DNA of 64,000 nt, taken from Streptomyces lienomycini. GTDB taxonomy: Bacteria > Actinomycetota > Actinomycetes > Streptomycetales > Streptomycetaceae. Shown here in pieces: positions 45,432 to 54,243 of this stretch. Numbering within the stretch: the first letter of the stretch is position 1; every line of letters starts with the position of its first letter. A program made the position numbers and the translations under genes. The stretch covers positions 3,596,001 through 3,660,000 of the forward strand of contig NZ_CP116257.1 of the NCBI RefSeq assembly GCF_027947595.1, written 5' to 3'. Below the pieces are notes generated by a model. The model was not told the DNA's origin. It did no database searches and saw nothing but the letters and a program-made list of their open reading frames with translations.

Positions 45432-46253
45432 GTGATCGACTTGTCTGCGAACCCCGACGACACCGCGGTGGCGACGGCCGCCGCACAGGCCGGCGCGGAG
45501 GCCGTGCGGGCCAGGTACGGACGGCGGCTGGCCCGGTTCGACAAGGGCGACGGCGACTTCGCCACCGACGCCGACGTGGCCGCCGAGGAGGCGATCGTCG
45601 ACGTCATCCGCGCCGCCCGGCCCGGGGACTCGGTCCTCGGCGAGGAGGGCGGACAGCGGGGGGAGGCCCGCGCGGCCCGGCAGTGGCTGGTGGACCCCTT
45701 GTGCGGCACCCTCAACTACGCCGCCGGCACCATGCTGGTGGCCGTCAACGTGGCGTTGCGCGACGGCCCCGCGGCGGTGGCCGACCCCTTCGGCGGCGAG
45801 GTCTTCTTCACCGACGGCGACACCGCCCGGGTCCGACGCGACGGCCACGACACCCCGCTGACCCCCACCGCGGCCACAGGGCTCGTCGACGTGAACCTCG
45901 ATCCGCCGTTCCCCAGCGCCCCCGCGTTCCGCACGGTGGACCTGCTCGCGCACCCCGGCTTCGGACGCCGGTTCCGGCCGCGGGTCGTGTCCACGACGCT
46001 GGCACTGGCCTGGGTCGCCGCCGGAAAGCGCGCCGCCTACGTGACCGACGGCGCCGACCTGACCGGGAGCGTGCACTCCGCGGCCGGCATCGCGCTGTGC
46101 CGGGCCGCCGGGTGCGTCGTCACCGCGGCCGACGGCACCCCGGTCGGCCCCGGGAGCCGCGGCCTGGTGGCGGCGGCCGACGCGGAGACCCACACGACGC
46201 TCCTCGCCCTGATCCGCGAGCGGCACGGCGCGGCCCCGGACGGTCGCGGGTAG
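45432..46253 (+). CDS. Inositol-monophosphatase-like protein with altered metal ligands
   Basis: A 273-residue member of the FIG/IMPase superfamily. The GEE motif (VLGEEGG, Glu71-Glu72) is intact. The second motif, normally DPxDGT, reads DPLCGT, so the second Asp is Cys91. The third, normally WDxAAG, reads VHSAAG, so the Asp is His215. Cys and His can still bind metal, but the usual Mg2+ phosphatase chemistry would change. GTG 45432 has no ribosome site; TACCCT at 45419-45424 is a -10 box seven bases away, so the mRNA is probably leaderless. It is divergent from a MarR gene. Substrate unknown. Confidence 0.75.
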   Translation: MIDLSANPDDTAVATAAAQAGAEAVRARYGRRLARFDKGDGDFATDADVAAEEAIVDVIRAARPGDSVLGEEGGQRGEARAARQWLVDPLCGTLNYAAGTMLVAVNVALRDGPAAVADPFGGEVFFTDGDTARVRRDGHDTPLTPTAATGLVDVNLDPPFPSAPAFRTVDLLAHPGFGRRFRPRVVSTTLALAWVAAGKRAAYVTDGADLTGSVHSAAGIALCRAAGCVVTAADGTPVGPGSRGLVAAADAETHTTLLALIRERHGAAPDGRG

Positions 46254-46387
46254 GGCCGACCGGGTAGAGGTCGCCCCACGCGGAGCCGCCCGCCCGGGAA
46301 ACGCCGCCGGCGCTGCTAGTTTCGCCAGCCGTCGGAGGAATCCGGACGTCTCGGACAGAGGCGGGTGTCGCTTGCGGAGGAGTACGG

Positions 46388-47521
46388 GTGACTGGTGTGT
46401 GCGAGGAACCGTCGGGGACGGGCGCCCCGTTCGGGCGAAGGACCTTCATGGCGTCGGCCGTCCTGACGGCCGCCGCCCCCGTCGCGGCCGCCGCCCCCGC
46501 CCGGGCGGCCGAGCGGCCGGAAGCCGCCGTGTCCGGCTGCCGGTCCGTGGCACGGCTGCTCGCCGTCCCCGAAGGCGGCCGCGGTGCCGACTGGCTGAGG
46601 GAGGCCCTGCAGGTCGCCGTGGCACTCGAACTCGCCACGATCCCGCCCTACCTGTGCGGATGGTGGTCCGTCGGGGACCGCACCGGCCACGCCGCGCGGC
46701 TGATCCGGCGCATCATCGGCGACGAGATGTACCACATGGGCGTCGTCTGCAACCTGCTGGTCGCCGTCGGCGGCCGGCCGCGGATCACGGACGCGGCCCT
46801 CGCCTACCCCGGCCCGTTGCCCGGCGGGGTCCGCGACGGGGTGAACGTCTACCTCTCCGGCCTCGACCGGCCGTTCGTGCGCGACGTGATGATGGCGATC
46901 GAAGCCCCCGAGGCCCCCCTCGCCCGGGGCATCGGCAACTCGCCCAGCATCGGCCGCTTCTACGACGATCTGCTGGCCGCCTTCAGGTCCACGGCTCCCG
47001 AACTGTCGGCCCGCGGGCAGCTGTCCGAGCACATCGGCTCCGACGTGCTGAAGCCCGTGACCGACCTCGACGGCGTGGAACGCGCGATCGAGACCATCAA
47101 GGAACAGGGCGAGGGCACCACCAGTTCTCCCGACGACGCATTCGGCGACGACTACCCGGCCCACTACTACGCGTTCGGGGAGATCTACCACGGCCGGCAA
47201 CTGCGCCAGGAGGAGGACGGCTGGCGGTTCACCGGCGCCCCCGTGCCCTTCCCCGACGCACGCCCCATGGCCCGGGTCCCGGCCGGCGGCTGGCCCGATC
47301 CGCCGAAGCGGGTCCAGGACCTCCTCGACCGGTCCGACACCGCCTACGCCAAGGTGCTGAGCACCCTGGAGCAGGCATGGGCCGACGGCGACGCCCGGAC
47401 ACTGGGTTCCGCCGTCCGGGCGATGCGCGCTCTGGAGGGCCCGGCCCTGGACCTCATGGAGACCGGCATCCCGGGCGCCCCCGGCAACTACGGCCCCCAG
47501 TTCCGGCCGCCCCGCGCGTGA
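46388..47521 (+). CDS. Exported VioB-like ferritin-fold protein
   Basis: A 377-residue protein with a Tat signal (GRRTFMASAVLTAAAP, cleavage near residue 36). The core resembles the ferritin-like domain of iminophenyl-pyruvate dimer synthase VioB (PF12902): E in VALELATIPPYL, ExxH in IIGDEMYHMG, and ExxH in FGEIYHGR, giving a possible di-iron or haem-free oxidase site. A helical C-terminus (about 290-365) follows. GTG 46388 follows GGAGGAG. In violacein synthesis VioB dimerises imino acids, but no partner oxidase gene is next to this one and export is not expected for that role. Function open. Confidence 0.7.
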   Translation: MTGVCEEPSGTGAPFGRRTFMASAVLTAAAPVAAAAPARAAERPEAAVSGCRSVARLLAVPEGGRGADWLREALQVAVALELATIPPYLCGWWSVGDRTGHAARLIRRIIGDEMYHMGVVCNLLVAVGGRPRITDAALAYPGPLPGGVRDGVNVYLSGLDRPFVRDVMMAIEAPEAPLARGIGNSPSIGRFYDDLLAAFRSTAPELSARGQLSEHIGSDVLKPVTDLDGVERAIETIKEQGEGTTSSPDDAFGDDYPAHYYAFGEIYHGRQLRQEEDGWRFTGAPVPFPDARPMARVPAGGWPDPPKRVQDLLDRSDTAYAKVLSTLEQAWADGDARTLGSAVRAMRALEGPALDLMETGIPGAPGNYGPQFRPPRA

Positions 47522-47536
47522 CGCTCGCCGGGACGG

Positions 47537-49042
47537 TCAGTGATTGCCGGCGAGGGCGCCGCCGAGCCGTTCGCGCATGAGGCTGCTGTGCTCGTCGAGA
47601 CCGACGATCTCGACCTGCTTGCCGCGCTGGGCGTACTTGGTCTCGATGGCGTCCAGGGCCGCGACGGACGAGGCGTCCCAGATGTGGGTGGCGGACAGGT
47701 CGATGACGACCTTGTCCGGGTCACCGGCGTAGTCGAAGCGGGTGACCAGGTCGTTGCTGGAGGCGAAGAACAGCTCGCCCGTGACGGAGTAGACGACCTG
47801 GCCCCCGTCGGGGTCGGTGACCGCGGTGACGTCGGCCAGGTGGGCCACCCGCCTCGCGAAGATCACCATCGCGGTGACGGAGCCGACCACGACGCCGATG
47901 GCCAGGTTGCTGGTGGCGACCACGACGGCGACCGTGGCCACCATGACGAGGATCTCGCCGGCGGGCATCCGCCTCAGGGTGCGCGGCGCGACGGAATGCC
48001 AGTCGAACGTCGTGAACGACACCATCACCATCACCGCCACCAGGGCCGCCATGGGAATGTCGGACACGATCGGTCCGAAGACGATGCACAGCACCATCAG
48101 GAACGAGCCCGCCAGGAACGTGGACAGCCGGGTACGCGCCCCGGACACCTTCACGTTGATCATCGTCTGGCCGATCATGGCGCAACCGCCCATGCCGCCG
48201 AAGAAGCCGGTGACGATGTTGGCGATGCCCTGACCGATCGACTCACGGGTCTTGTCGGAGTGGGTGTCCGTGATGTCGTCCACCAGCTTCGCCGTCATCA
48301 GCGACTCCATGAGCCCGACCAGGGCCATGGCGAGCGCGTACGGGGCGACGGTCGTCAGCGTGTCCCAGGTGAACGGCACGTCGGGCAGGCCCGGCACCGG
48401 CAGCGCGTGCGGCAGCTCCCCCTTGTCACCGACGGTCGGTACGGCGATGCCCGCGGCGACGGTGATGACGGTCAGCACGACGATGGAGACCAGCGGCGCC
48501 GGGATCACCCTGGTCACCTTGGGGAAGAGCACCATCAGCAGGAGCCCGCCCGCGACGAGCGGGTAGACGGGCCAGGGCACGTCGGTGATCTCGGGCACCT
48601 GCGCCATGAAGATGAGGATGGCGAGCGCGTTGACGAAGCCGACCATCACCGAGCGCGGCACGAACCGCATCAGCCGGGCCACCCCGAGCGCGCCGAGGAC
48701 CACCTGGAAGACTCCGGCGAGGATGACCGCCGCGACGAGGTAGCCGAGGCCGTGCTCGCGGTTCAACGGGGCGATCACCAGGGCGACGGCGCCGGTCGCC
48801 GCCGAGATCATCGCGCGGCGGCCGCCGACGATCGAGATGGTGACGGCCATGGTGAACGCCGCGAACAGGCCGATCTCCGGGTCGACCCCGGCGATGATCG
48901 AGAAGGAGATCGCCTCCGGGACCAGGGCCAGGGCGACGACGAGGCCGGCGAGGACCTCGGTGCGCCACACCTTCGGGTCGGAGATCCAGTCGGGCTTGAG
49001 GCCGCGCAGGCGCGCGGTGGGGGAGAGCGCGGGAGCAGACAA
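47537..49042 (-). CDS. SulP-family anion transporter with STAS domain
   Basis: A 501-residue transporter with about eleven membrane segments (residues 25-405) and a C-terminal STAS domain (about 415-495, KVVIDLSATHIWDASSVAAL). Family signature segments include GLVVALALVPEAISFSIIAG and GGMGGCAMIGQTMINVKVSG. SulP proteins carry sulfate, bicarbonate or other anions, often with Na+ or H+. The STAS domain lacks obvious fusion to a carbonic anhydrase. Anion specificity cannot be told. ATG 49042 is the family start. A 429-bp gap precedes it. Confidence 0.9.
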   Translation of the reverse strand: MSAPALSPTARLRGLKPDWISDPKVWRTEVLAGLVVALALVPEAISFSIIAGVDPEIGLFAAFTMAVTISIVGGRRAMISAATGAVALVIAPLNREHGLGYLVAAVILAGVFQVVLGALGVARLMRFVPRSVMVGFVNALAILIFMAQVPEITDVPWPVYPLVAGGLLLMVLFPKVTRVIPAPLVSIVVLTVITVAAGIAVPTVGDKGELPHALPVPGLPDVPFTWDTLTTVAPYALAMALVGLMESLMTAKLVDDITDTHSDKTRESIGQGIANIVTGFFGGMGGCAMIGQTMINVKVSGARTRLSTFLAGSFLMVLCIVFGPIVSDIPMAALVAVMVMVSFTTFDWHSVAPRTLRRMPAGEILVMVATVAVVVATSNLAIGVVVGSVTAMVIFARRVAHLADVTAVTDPDGGQVVYSVTGELFFASSNDLVTRFDYAGDPDKVVIDLSATHIWDASSVAALDAIETKYAQRGKQVEIVGLDEHSSLMRERLGGALAGNH

Positions 49043-49404
49043 GAGTGAGGTACCTGTCGTGGTCGGGCACGCCCGGCGGCAAAAAGGGCGTGCGGAGGAA
49101 CGCGGGGGCCGTGGCCGGTCCCGGGGATGGCCGCAGGCGGCGGACCGGCGCCGGAGGCGAGGACGAGGAGGCGGCGTACCGAGCCGACGGGAGCGGCCGC
49201 GGCTCAGCGGCGAAGCGTCACGGCGGGCAGACGGCGGCGCGGGGCATCATGGGCATGCGCTCGCTCTCTCCTGCGACGTCGGGAACCACCGGGGGCTTCC
49301 TCGGCCCCGGCATGGCATTGCGGACCGGGTCTCCCGCGACATGTCGGGTCTCCCGCACCACGGGGAGTGCCGCGCGGCACAGTGGCCCCGGCACCCGGGC
49401 AACT

Positions 49405-49424
49405 CTACCCTAACGTTACGGTAG
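49405..49424. promoter_or_regulatory. MerR-type dyad operator
   Basis: CTACCCTAACGTTACGGTAG is a dyad centred on AACGTT with CTACC/GGTAG arms, the usual shape of MerR operators. It lies 48 bp upstream of the MerR gene and far from sulP (363 bp). The other parts of the 49043-49471 gap hold no convincing gene; a 12-codon open frame on the minus strand (49218-49256, stop included) is the only candidate. Confidence 0.65.
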
Positions 49425-49471
49425 GGATCCAAGCCGCTCGGGCGGCGGCGGAACGAACGACGAGGAAGGCG

Positions 49472-49882
49472 CGCGTGAGCAGCGGGCACATGCAGATCGG
49501 CGAGGTGGCGTCCAGGACCGAGTTGTCGCTGCGCACGATCCGGCACTACGAGGAGACGGGCCTGGTCGTGCCCTCCGCCCGCTCCCAGGGCGGCTTCCGG
49601 CTGTACACGGAGGCCGACGTGGCCCGCCTCATGGTCATCCGCCGCATGAAGCCGCTCGGGTTCACCCTCGACGAGATGCGCGATCTCCTGGAGGCCACCG
49701 ACCGCCTCGACCGCGGCGCCGGGGAGCTGCCCGCCGACGAACGCGAGCGGCTCCTGGAGCGGGTGCGCGCCTTCGAGCGGGCCGCCCGGCAGCGTGTCGC
49801 CGAGCTGCGGACCAAGCTGGCGCGGGCGGAGGAGTTCGCGCAGACCCTGGCCGACCGCCTCACCGACGCGACCGCGCCGTAG
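49472..49882 (+). CDS. MerR-family transcriptional regulator
   Basis: A 136-residue regulator. The N-terminal winged HTH reads MQIGEVASRTELSLRTIRHY, then EETGLVVPSARSQGGFRLY and DVARLMVIRRMKPLGFTLDE. A coiled-coil dimerisation helix follows (about 85-130). There are no Cys residues for metal binding and no large effector domain, so the inducer is unclear. GTG 49472 follows GAGGAAGG; ATG 49487 is an alternative. It likely binds the dyad at 49405-49424 and may control itself or sulP. Confidence 0.9.
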   Translation, partial: RVSSGHMQIGEVASRTELSLRTIRHYEETGLVVPSARSQGGFRLYTEADVARLMVIRRMKPLGFTLDEMRDLLEATDRLDRGAGELPADERERLLERVRAFERAARQRVAELRTKLARAEEFAQTLADRLTDATAP

Positions 49883-49900
49883 GGGCGGCGGGGCGTCGTC

Positions 49901-50287
49901 CTACTGGCCCTGCATGATCTGGATCAGGTTGCCGCAGGTGTCGTCCAGGACGGCCGTGGTGATCGGGCCCATCTCCAGCGGCTCCTGGGTGAAGTGCACC
50001 CCGAGCCCGCGCAGCCGGTCGAACTCGGCCCGCACGTCGTCCACCGCGAAGGAAGCGGCCGGGATGCCGTCCTCGGCCAGCGCCGTCCGGTACGGCCGCA
50101 CCGCGGGGTGGCCGGAGGGTTCGAGCAGCAGCTCGGTCCCGTCGGGAGCCTCCGGGGAGACCACGGTCAGCCACCGGTCCGTGCCCACCGGCACGTCGTG
50201 CTTCCTCACGAAGCCCAGCGTCTCGGTGTAGAAGCGCAGGGCGTGCTCCTGGTCGTCGACGAAGACGCTGGTCAGGTGGATCTTCAT
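49901..50287 (-). CDS. Glyoxalase/VOC-superfamily protein
   Basis: A 128-residue vicinal-oxygen-chelate protein made of two beta-alpha-beta3 halves: TSVFVDDQEHALRFYTETLG at the start and FTQEPLEMGPITTAVLDDTC at the end, finishing GNLIQIMQ. The metal sites typical for the fold can be placed at His4, Glu in LLLEPSG and Gln near the C-terminus. ATG 50287 gives the normal length; the longer upstream frame is unsupported. Substrate unknown. It lies beside, and on the same strand as, the zinc ATPase gene but 86 bp apart. Confidence 0.85.
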   Translation of the reverse strand: MKIHLTSVFVDDQEHALRFYTETLGFVRKHDVPVGTDRWLTVVSPEAPDGTELLLEPSGHPAVRPYRTALAEDGIPAASFAVDDVRAEFDRLRGLGVHFTQEPLEMGPITTAVLDDTCGNLIQIMQGQ

Positions 50288-50372
50288 GGGGTCTTCTCCG
50301 GTGTGTCGGGTCCAGCCGTCGGGTGACGACGCGCTCGGGCGGGCCGGTGCCCGCCGGGACAGCACCTGCCTA

Positions 50373-51131
50373 TCAAGTGCCCGCGTGTCCGGCAACGGCC
50401 CAGACCTCGGCCAGCGCCGACGTGGTGAGCACCCGGTCGGGGCGCCCGTGCCCGGCCAGGGTGCCCTCGCGCAGCAGGAGACAGGCCTCGGCCGACCGTG
50501 CCGCCGCCAGGTCGTGCGTGGCGTGGACGACCGTCACCCCGTCGGCCACCAGCTCGGTCAGGATCGCGGTGATGCGCCCCCCGGCCTGCGGGTCCAGACC
50601 CGTGGTCGGCTCGTCCAGCAGGAGCAGGTCGGACCGCTGGGCGAGCCCCTGGGCGATGAGGGCGCGCTGCCGCTGCCCGCCCGACAGCTCGCCGAGCTGG
50701 CGCCCGGCGAGGTCGCCGATGCCGAGTCGGTCCAGGGCCGAGTCCACGATCAGCCGGTCCCGGCGGTTCAGTCCGCGCCACGGTCCGCGCTCGCCCCAGC
50801 GCCCCATCTCCACGGCCTGCCGGACGGTCAGGGGGAGGGCGTCCGCGACGGCGCCGCGCTGCGGCACGAAGGCCGGTGGACGCTCGCCGTCCCGACGGAG
50901 GTCTCCCGATGTCGGGCGGATCACACCGGCCAGGACCCCGAGCAGCGTCGACTTCCCGCTGCCGTTCGGTCCGACCAGAGCGGTGACGGCCAACGCCGGT
51001 ATGTCGGCGGTCAGTTGGCGGAGCACCGGACGCCCCGGGTAGCCGGCGCACAGCCCCGTCAGACGGACATGGGCACCCCGCCCTGTCGAAGCGGGGGAGG
51101 AGACACGGGATTTGTTGAACATGATTTTCAT
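50373..51131 (-). CDS. Zinc ABC importer ATPase (ZnuC/AztA-like)
   Basis: A 252-residue ATPase of the metal-uptake (3A1.15) group. Walker A is VGPNGSGKST, the signature is [12 protein letters not shown], Walker B is DLLLLDEPTTGLD and the H-loop is ATHDL. It is divergent from the permease gene, and the 14-bp gap plus both starts are covered by one Zur box. ATG 51131 (MKIMFN) has GAGG eight bases upstream; ATG 51122 is an alternative for a leaderless transcript. It powers the adjacent permease. Confidence 0.9.
   Translation of the reverse strand: MKIMFNKSRVSSPASTGRGAHVRLTGLCAGYPGRPVLRQLTADIPALAVTALVGPNGSGKSTLLGVLAGVIRPTSGDLRRDGERPPAFVPQRGAVADALPLTVRQAVEMGRWGERGPWRGLNRRDRLIVDSALDRLGIGDLAGRQLGELSGGQRQRALIAQGLAQRSDLLLLDEPTTGLDPQAGGRITAILTELVADGVTVVHATHDLAAARSAEACLLLREGTLAGHGRPDRVLTTSALAEVWAVAGHAGT
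51116..51130. promoter_or_regulatory. Zur box
   Basis: TGAACATGATTTTCA differs at one base from the palindrome TGAAAATGATTTTCA of Streptomyces Zur sites. It overlaps the first codons of the ATPase gene and ends 16 bp before the permease ATG, so bound Zn-Zur would block both. Confidence 0.85.
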
Positions 51132-51145
51132 TGTAGTGTCCTCGC

Positions 51146-51997
51146 ATGGATTGGTTGACGGCCCCCTTCGAAGTGACGTTCGTGCAACGAGCCCTGTGGG
51201 GCGGCATCCTGGTGTCCGCGATCTGCGCACTGGCCGGCACCTGGGTCGTGCTCAGGGGCATGGCCTTCCTCGGTGACGCCATGTCCCACGGCCTGCTGCC
51301 GGGGGTCGCGCTGGCCGCGCTGTTCGGCGGCAACCTGCTGCTGGGAGCGGTGGCGAGCGCGGCCGCCATGGCGGCCGGTGTCACCGTGCTCGGGCGGACC
51401 CCGAAGCTCTCCCAGGACACCGGCATCGGGCTGCTGTTCGTCGGCATGCTCTCGCTCGGCGTGATCGTCGTGTCGCGATCGCAGTCCTTCGCCGTCGACC
51501 TGACCGGGTTCCTCTTCGGCGACGTCCTCGCGGTCCGCGAGCAGGACCTGCTCATGCTGGGCGTGGCGCTGCTGGTGGCCCTGCTCGTGTCCGTCCTCGG
51601 CCACCGTGCCTTCCTCGCCCTCGCGTTCGACCCGCGCAAGGCCCACACCCTCGGCCTGCGCCCACGTCTCGCGCACGCGGTGCTGCTCGTCCTGCTGGGC
51701 CTCGCGATCGTGGCCTCGTTCCACATCGTCGGCACGCTGCTCGTCCTCGGCCTGCTCATCGCACCGCCGGCGGCGGCCCTGCCCTGGGCACGCGGTGTCC
51801 GGGGCGTCATGGCCCTCGCGGCACTCCTCGGCGTCACCGCCACGTTCGGCGGGCTGCTCCTGTCCTGGCACCTGAGCACCGCCGCCGGCGCGACCGTCTC
51901 GGCCGTCGCGGTGGCCCTGTTCTTCCTCTCCCACGCGACGTCCGGCCTGCGCCACCTCCGTGCGCGCCGGGCCGCGCCCGTCCCGACAGCCGACTGA
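51146..51997 (+). CDS. Zinc ABC importer permease (ZnuB/AztB-like)
   Basis: A 283-residue membrane protein of the ABC-3 family with about eight spans. Family segments are RALWGGILVSAICALAGTWV, MAFLGDAMSHGLLPGVALA and IVGTLLVLGLLIAPPAAA. No ribosome site precedes ATG 51146; TAGTGT at 51134-51139 could be a -10 box seven bases away, so the mRNA may be leaderless. It is the first gene of a four-gene operon with a binding protein and two propeller lipoproteins. Confidence 0.9.
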   Translation: MDWLTAPFEVTFVQRALWGGILVSAICALAGTWVVLRGMAFLGDAMSHGLLPGVALAALFGGNLLLGAVASAAAMAAGVTVLGRTPKLSQDTGIGLLFVGMLSLGVIVVSRSQSFAVDLTGFLFGDVLAVREQDLLMLGVALLVALLVSVLGHRAFLALAFDPRKAHTLGLRPRLAHAVLLVLLGLAIVASFHIVGTLLVLGLLIAPPAAALPWARGVRGVMALAALLGVTATFGGLLLSWHLSTAAGATVSAVAVALFFLSHATSGLRHLRARRAAPVPTAD

Positions 51998-52012
51998 AGG
52001 AGATCCGACCCG

Positions 52013-53257
52013 ATGGACCCCACCGTCCGCGGCAGAGCGACCCCCTGGGCCCCCGCCGCCCTCGTCCTCACCGCCACACTGCTGGCAGCGGGCTGTTCCG
52101 GGCAGCCCGGCGCGGGGCCCGAGCCCACGGCCACCGAGTCGTCCGCCGCCCCGCACGGCTACGTCGAAGGAGCGCGGGAAGCGGCCGAGGAACAGTCCCG
52201 GCTCCTCCTCGGCGACCCCGACACCGGTGCGAGCCGGGTGCTCGACCTCGTCACCGGCGAGGTGCAGGAGACCGCACCGGTGCCCGACGCCACCCGGCTG
52301 ACCACGGACGGCCGCTTCGGCTTCTACCACACCGCCCGCGACGCGCGCGTGGTCGACGGCGGCTCCTGGACGGTGGACCACGGCGACCACGTGCACTACT
52401 ACCGCGCGGCGATACGGGACGTCGGCGCCCTCCCGGCCGACCACGGCGCCGAGATCCGCAGCGACGCCGCGGTGACCGCGGTGACCGGCCGGGACGGCCG
52501 AACCGGACTGTACGACCGGACGGAACTGGCGCAGGGCGGGACCAGGCCCCTCAGGACGCTCGGCGGGACGCACGCCGGCGCCGTCGTGCCCTACGCGGAA
52601 CACCTGGTCGCGCTCACCGGGGACGACGACTCCGCGCAGGTCACCGTGTACGACCGTGAGGGCGGGCGCGTCGCCACGCCGGACGCGACGTGTGTGCGGC
52701 CGCGGGGCGACGCCGTAACCCGCCGGGGAGTCGTCCTCGGCTGCGCCGACGGCGCCCTGCTCGTCCGCGCCGAGAACGGGACGTTCACCGCCGACAGGAT
52801 CCCGTACGGACGGGACGTGCCCGAGAAGGAACGGGCGGCGGCCTTCCGGCACCGGGCCGGCAGCGACACGCTGACGGCACCCGCCGGCGAGCGGGCCGTG
52901 TGGGTGCTGGACGTGACCGACCGCACCTGGACACGGGTGGAGACCGGGCCGGTCCTGGCGGCCAACACGGCGGGGGAGGGAGCCCCGTTGCTCGTCCTGG
53001 AGAGCGACGGCGCCCTGCACGGCTACGACATCGCGACCGGCCGCCACGCCTCCCGGACCAAGACCCTTCTCACCGGGGCCGGGGAAGGCCCGACCGACGC
53101 GAGCGGGCCGGCCGTCGAGGTGGACCGCAGCCGCGCCTACGTCAACGACCGCGCCGGCAGACGCGTGTACGAGATCGACTACAACGACGACCTGCGCGTC
53201 GCACGCTCCTTCGACCTGGACATCGAACCGGGTCTGATGGCGGAGACCGGCCGATGA
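52013..53257 (+). CDS. AztD-like propeller lipoprotein (first copy)
   Basis: A 414-residue lipoprotein. The lipobox is LLAAGCSG, and the mature chain is a series of short beta-strand repeats (RVLDLVTGEVQE, VTVYDREGGRVATPD, WVLDVTDRTWTRV) as in a beta-propeller. His-rich spots (DHGDHVHYYRA, GTHAG) could bind zinc. Length, repeats and operon place it with AztD, the zinc chaperone that hands Zn to AztC-type binding proteins. It is more diverged than the second copy. Its stop overlaps the binding-protein start (ATGA). Confidence 0.7.
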   Translation: MDPTVRGRATPWAPAALVLTATLLAAGCSGQPGAGPEPTATESSAAPHGYVEGAREAAEEQSRLLLGDPDTGASRVLDLVTGEVQETAPVPDATRLTTDGRFGFYHTARDARVVDGGSWTVDHGDHVHYYRAAIRDVGALPADHGAEIRSDAAVTAVTGRDGRTGLYDRTELAQGGTRPLRTLGGTHAGAVVPYAEHLVALTGDDDSAQVTVYDREGGRVATPDATCVRPRGDAVTRRGVVLGCADGALLVRAENGTFTADRIPYGRDVPEKERAAAFRHRAGSDTLTAPAGERAVWVLDVTDRTWTRVETGPVLAANTAGEGAPLLVLESDGALHGYDIATGRHASRTKTLLTGAGEGPTDASGPAVEVDRSRAYVNDRAGRRVYEIDYNDDLRVARSFDLDIEPGLMAETGR

Positions 53258-54243
53258 GGGGCACAGGACGCGCGCGGACCCGGGTGGCACGGCTGCGCCG
53301 CCTGCTGATGGGCCTGCTCGCCCTCGTCACGGCCACCACCGCCACCGCCTGCACGAGCACGCCCGAACAGCCCCGCGTCGTCGTCACCACCAACATCCTG
53401 GGCGACATCACCCGTCAGGTCGTCGGCGACCAGGCTGACGTCACGGTCCTGATGAAACCGAACGCGGACCCGCACTCCTTCGGACTGTCGGCGGTACAGG
53501 CCGCCCAACTGGAACGCGCGGACCTCGTGGTCTTCAACGGTCTCGGCCTGGAGGAGAACGTGCTGCGGCACGTGGACGCCGCCCGCCAGGCCGGGGTGGC
53601 CACCTTCGAGGTCGGCCGGGCCGTCGACCCGCTCACCTTCCGCACCGGCGACGACGGCGGCCCCGACAGGGAGCCGGGACAGCCCGACCCGCACTTCTGG
53701 ACCGACCCCGACCGGGTGCGCACGGCCGTCGGCCTCATCGCCGACCGCGTCACCGAGCACGTGAGAGGCGTGGACGACGACGCGATCCGCGCCAACGCCG
53801 ACCGCTACCAGCAGCAACTGACCGAACTCACCGCCTTCATGGAGCAGTCCTTCGGCCGAGTGCCCGAGGAACGGCGCAACCTGGTGACCAACCACCACGT
53901 CTTCGGCTACCTCGCCGACCGTTTCGGCTTCCGCGTCGTCGGCGCCGTGATCCCCAGCGGCACGACGCTGGCCTCCCCCAGCTCCTCCGACCTGCGCTCA
54001 CTCACCCGGGCCATGCGCGAGGCCGGCGTCCGGACCGTGTTCGCCGACTCCTCGCAGCCCAAGCGGCTCGCCGAGGTCCTGCGCGCCGAACTCGGCGCCG
54101 GGGTGCGGGTCGTCGAGCTGTACTCCGAGTCGCTGACCGCGAAGAACGAGGGCGCCGCCACCTACCTGCGGATGATGCGCGCCAACACCACCGCCATGAC
54201 CGACGGACTGACCGTCGGCCTCTCGAAGGGAACACACAGGTGA
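53254..54243 (+). CDS. Zinc-binding ABC lipoprotein (AztC/ZnuA-like)
   Basis: A 329-residue cluster A-I solute-binding protein. The N-terminal signal ends near TATACTST, a weak lipobox. The zinc ligands are visible: His in NADPHSFGLS, His in DPHFWTDP, His in VTNHHVFGYLADRF and an acidic residue in VFADSSQ. The long His-rich loop of classical ZnuA is absent, as in AztC. ATG 53254 overlaps the previous stop, and its own stop overlaps the next start (GTGA). It receives zinc, likely from the AztD-like proteins, and passes it to the permease. Confidence 0.9.
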   Translation: MRGTGRARTRVARLRRLLMGLLALVTATTATACTSTPEQPRVVVTTNILGDITRQVVGDQADVTVLMKPNADPHSFGLSAVQAAQLERADLVVFNGLGLEENVLRHVDAARQAGVATFEVGRAVDPLTFRTGDDGGPDREPGQPDPHFWTDPDRVRTAVGLIADRVTEHVRGVDDDAIRANADRYQQQLTELTAFMEQSFGRVPEERRNLVTNHHVFGYLADRFGFRVVGAVIPSGTTLASPSSSDLRSLTRAMREAGVRTVFADSSQPKRLAEVLRAELGAGVRVVELYSESLTAKNEGAATYLRMMRANTTAMTDGLTVGLSKGTHR

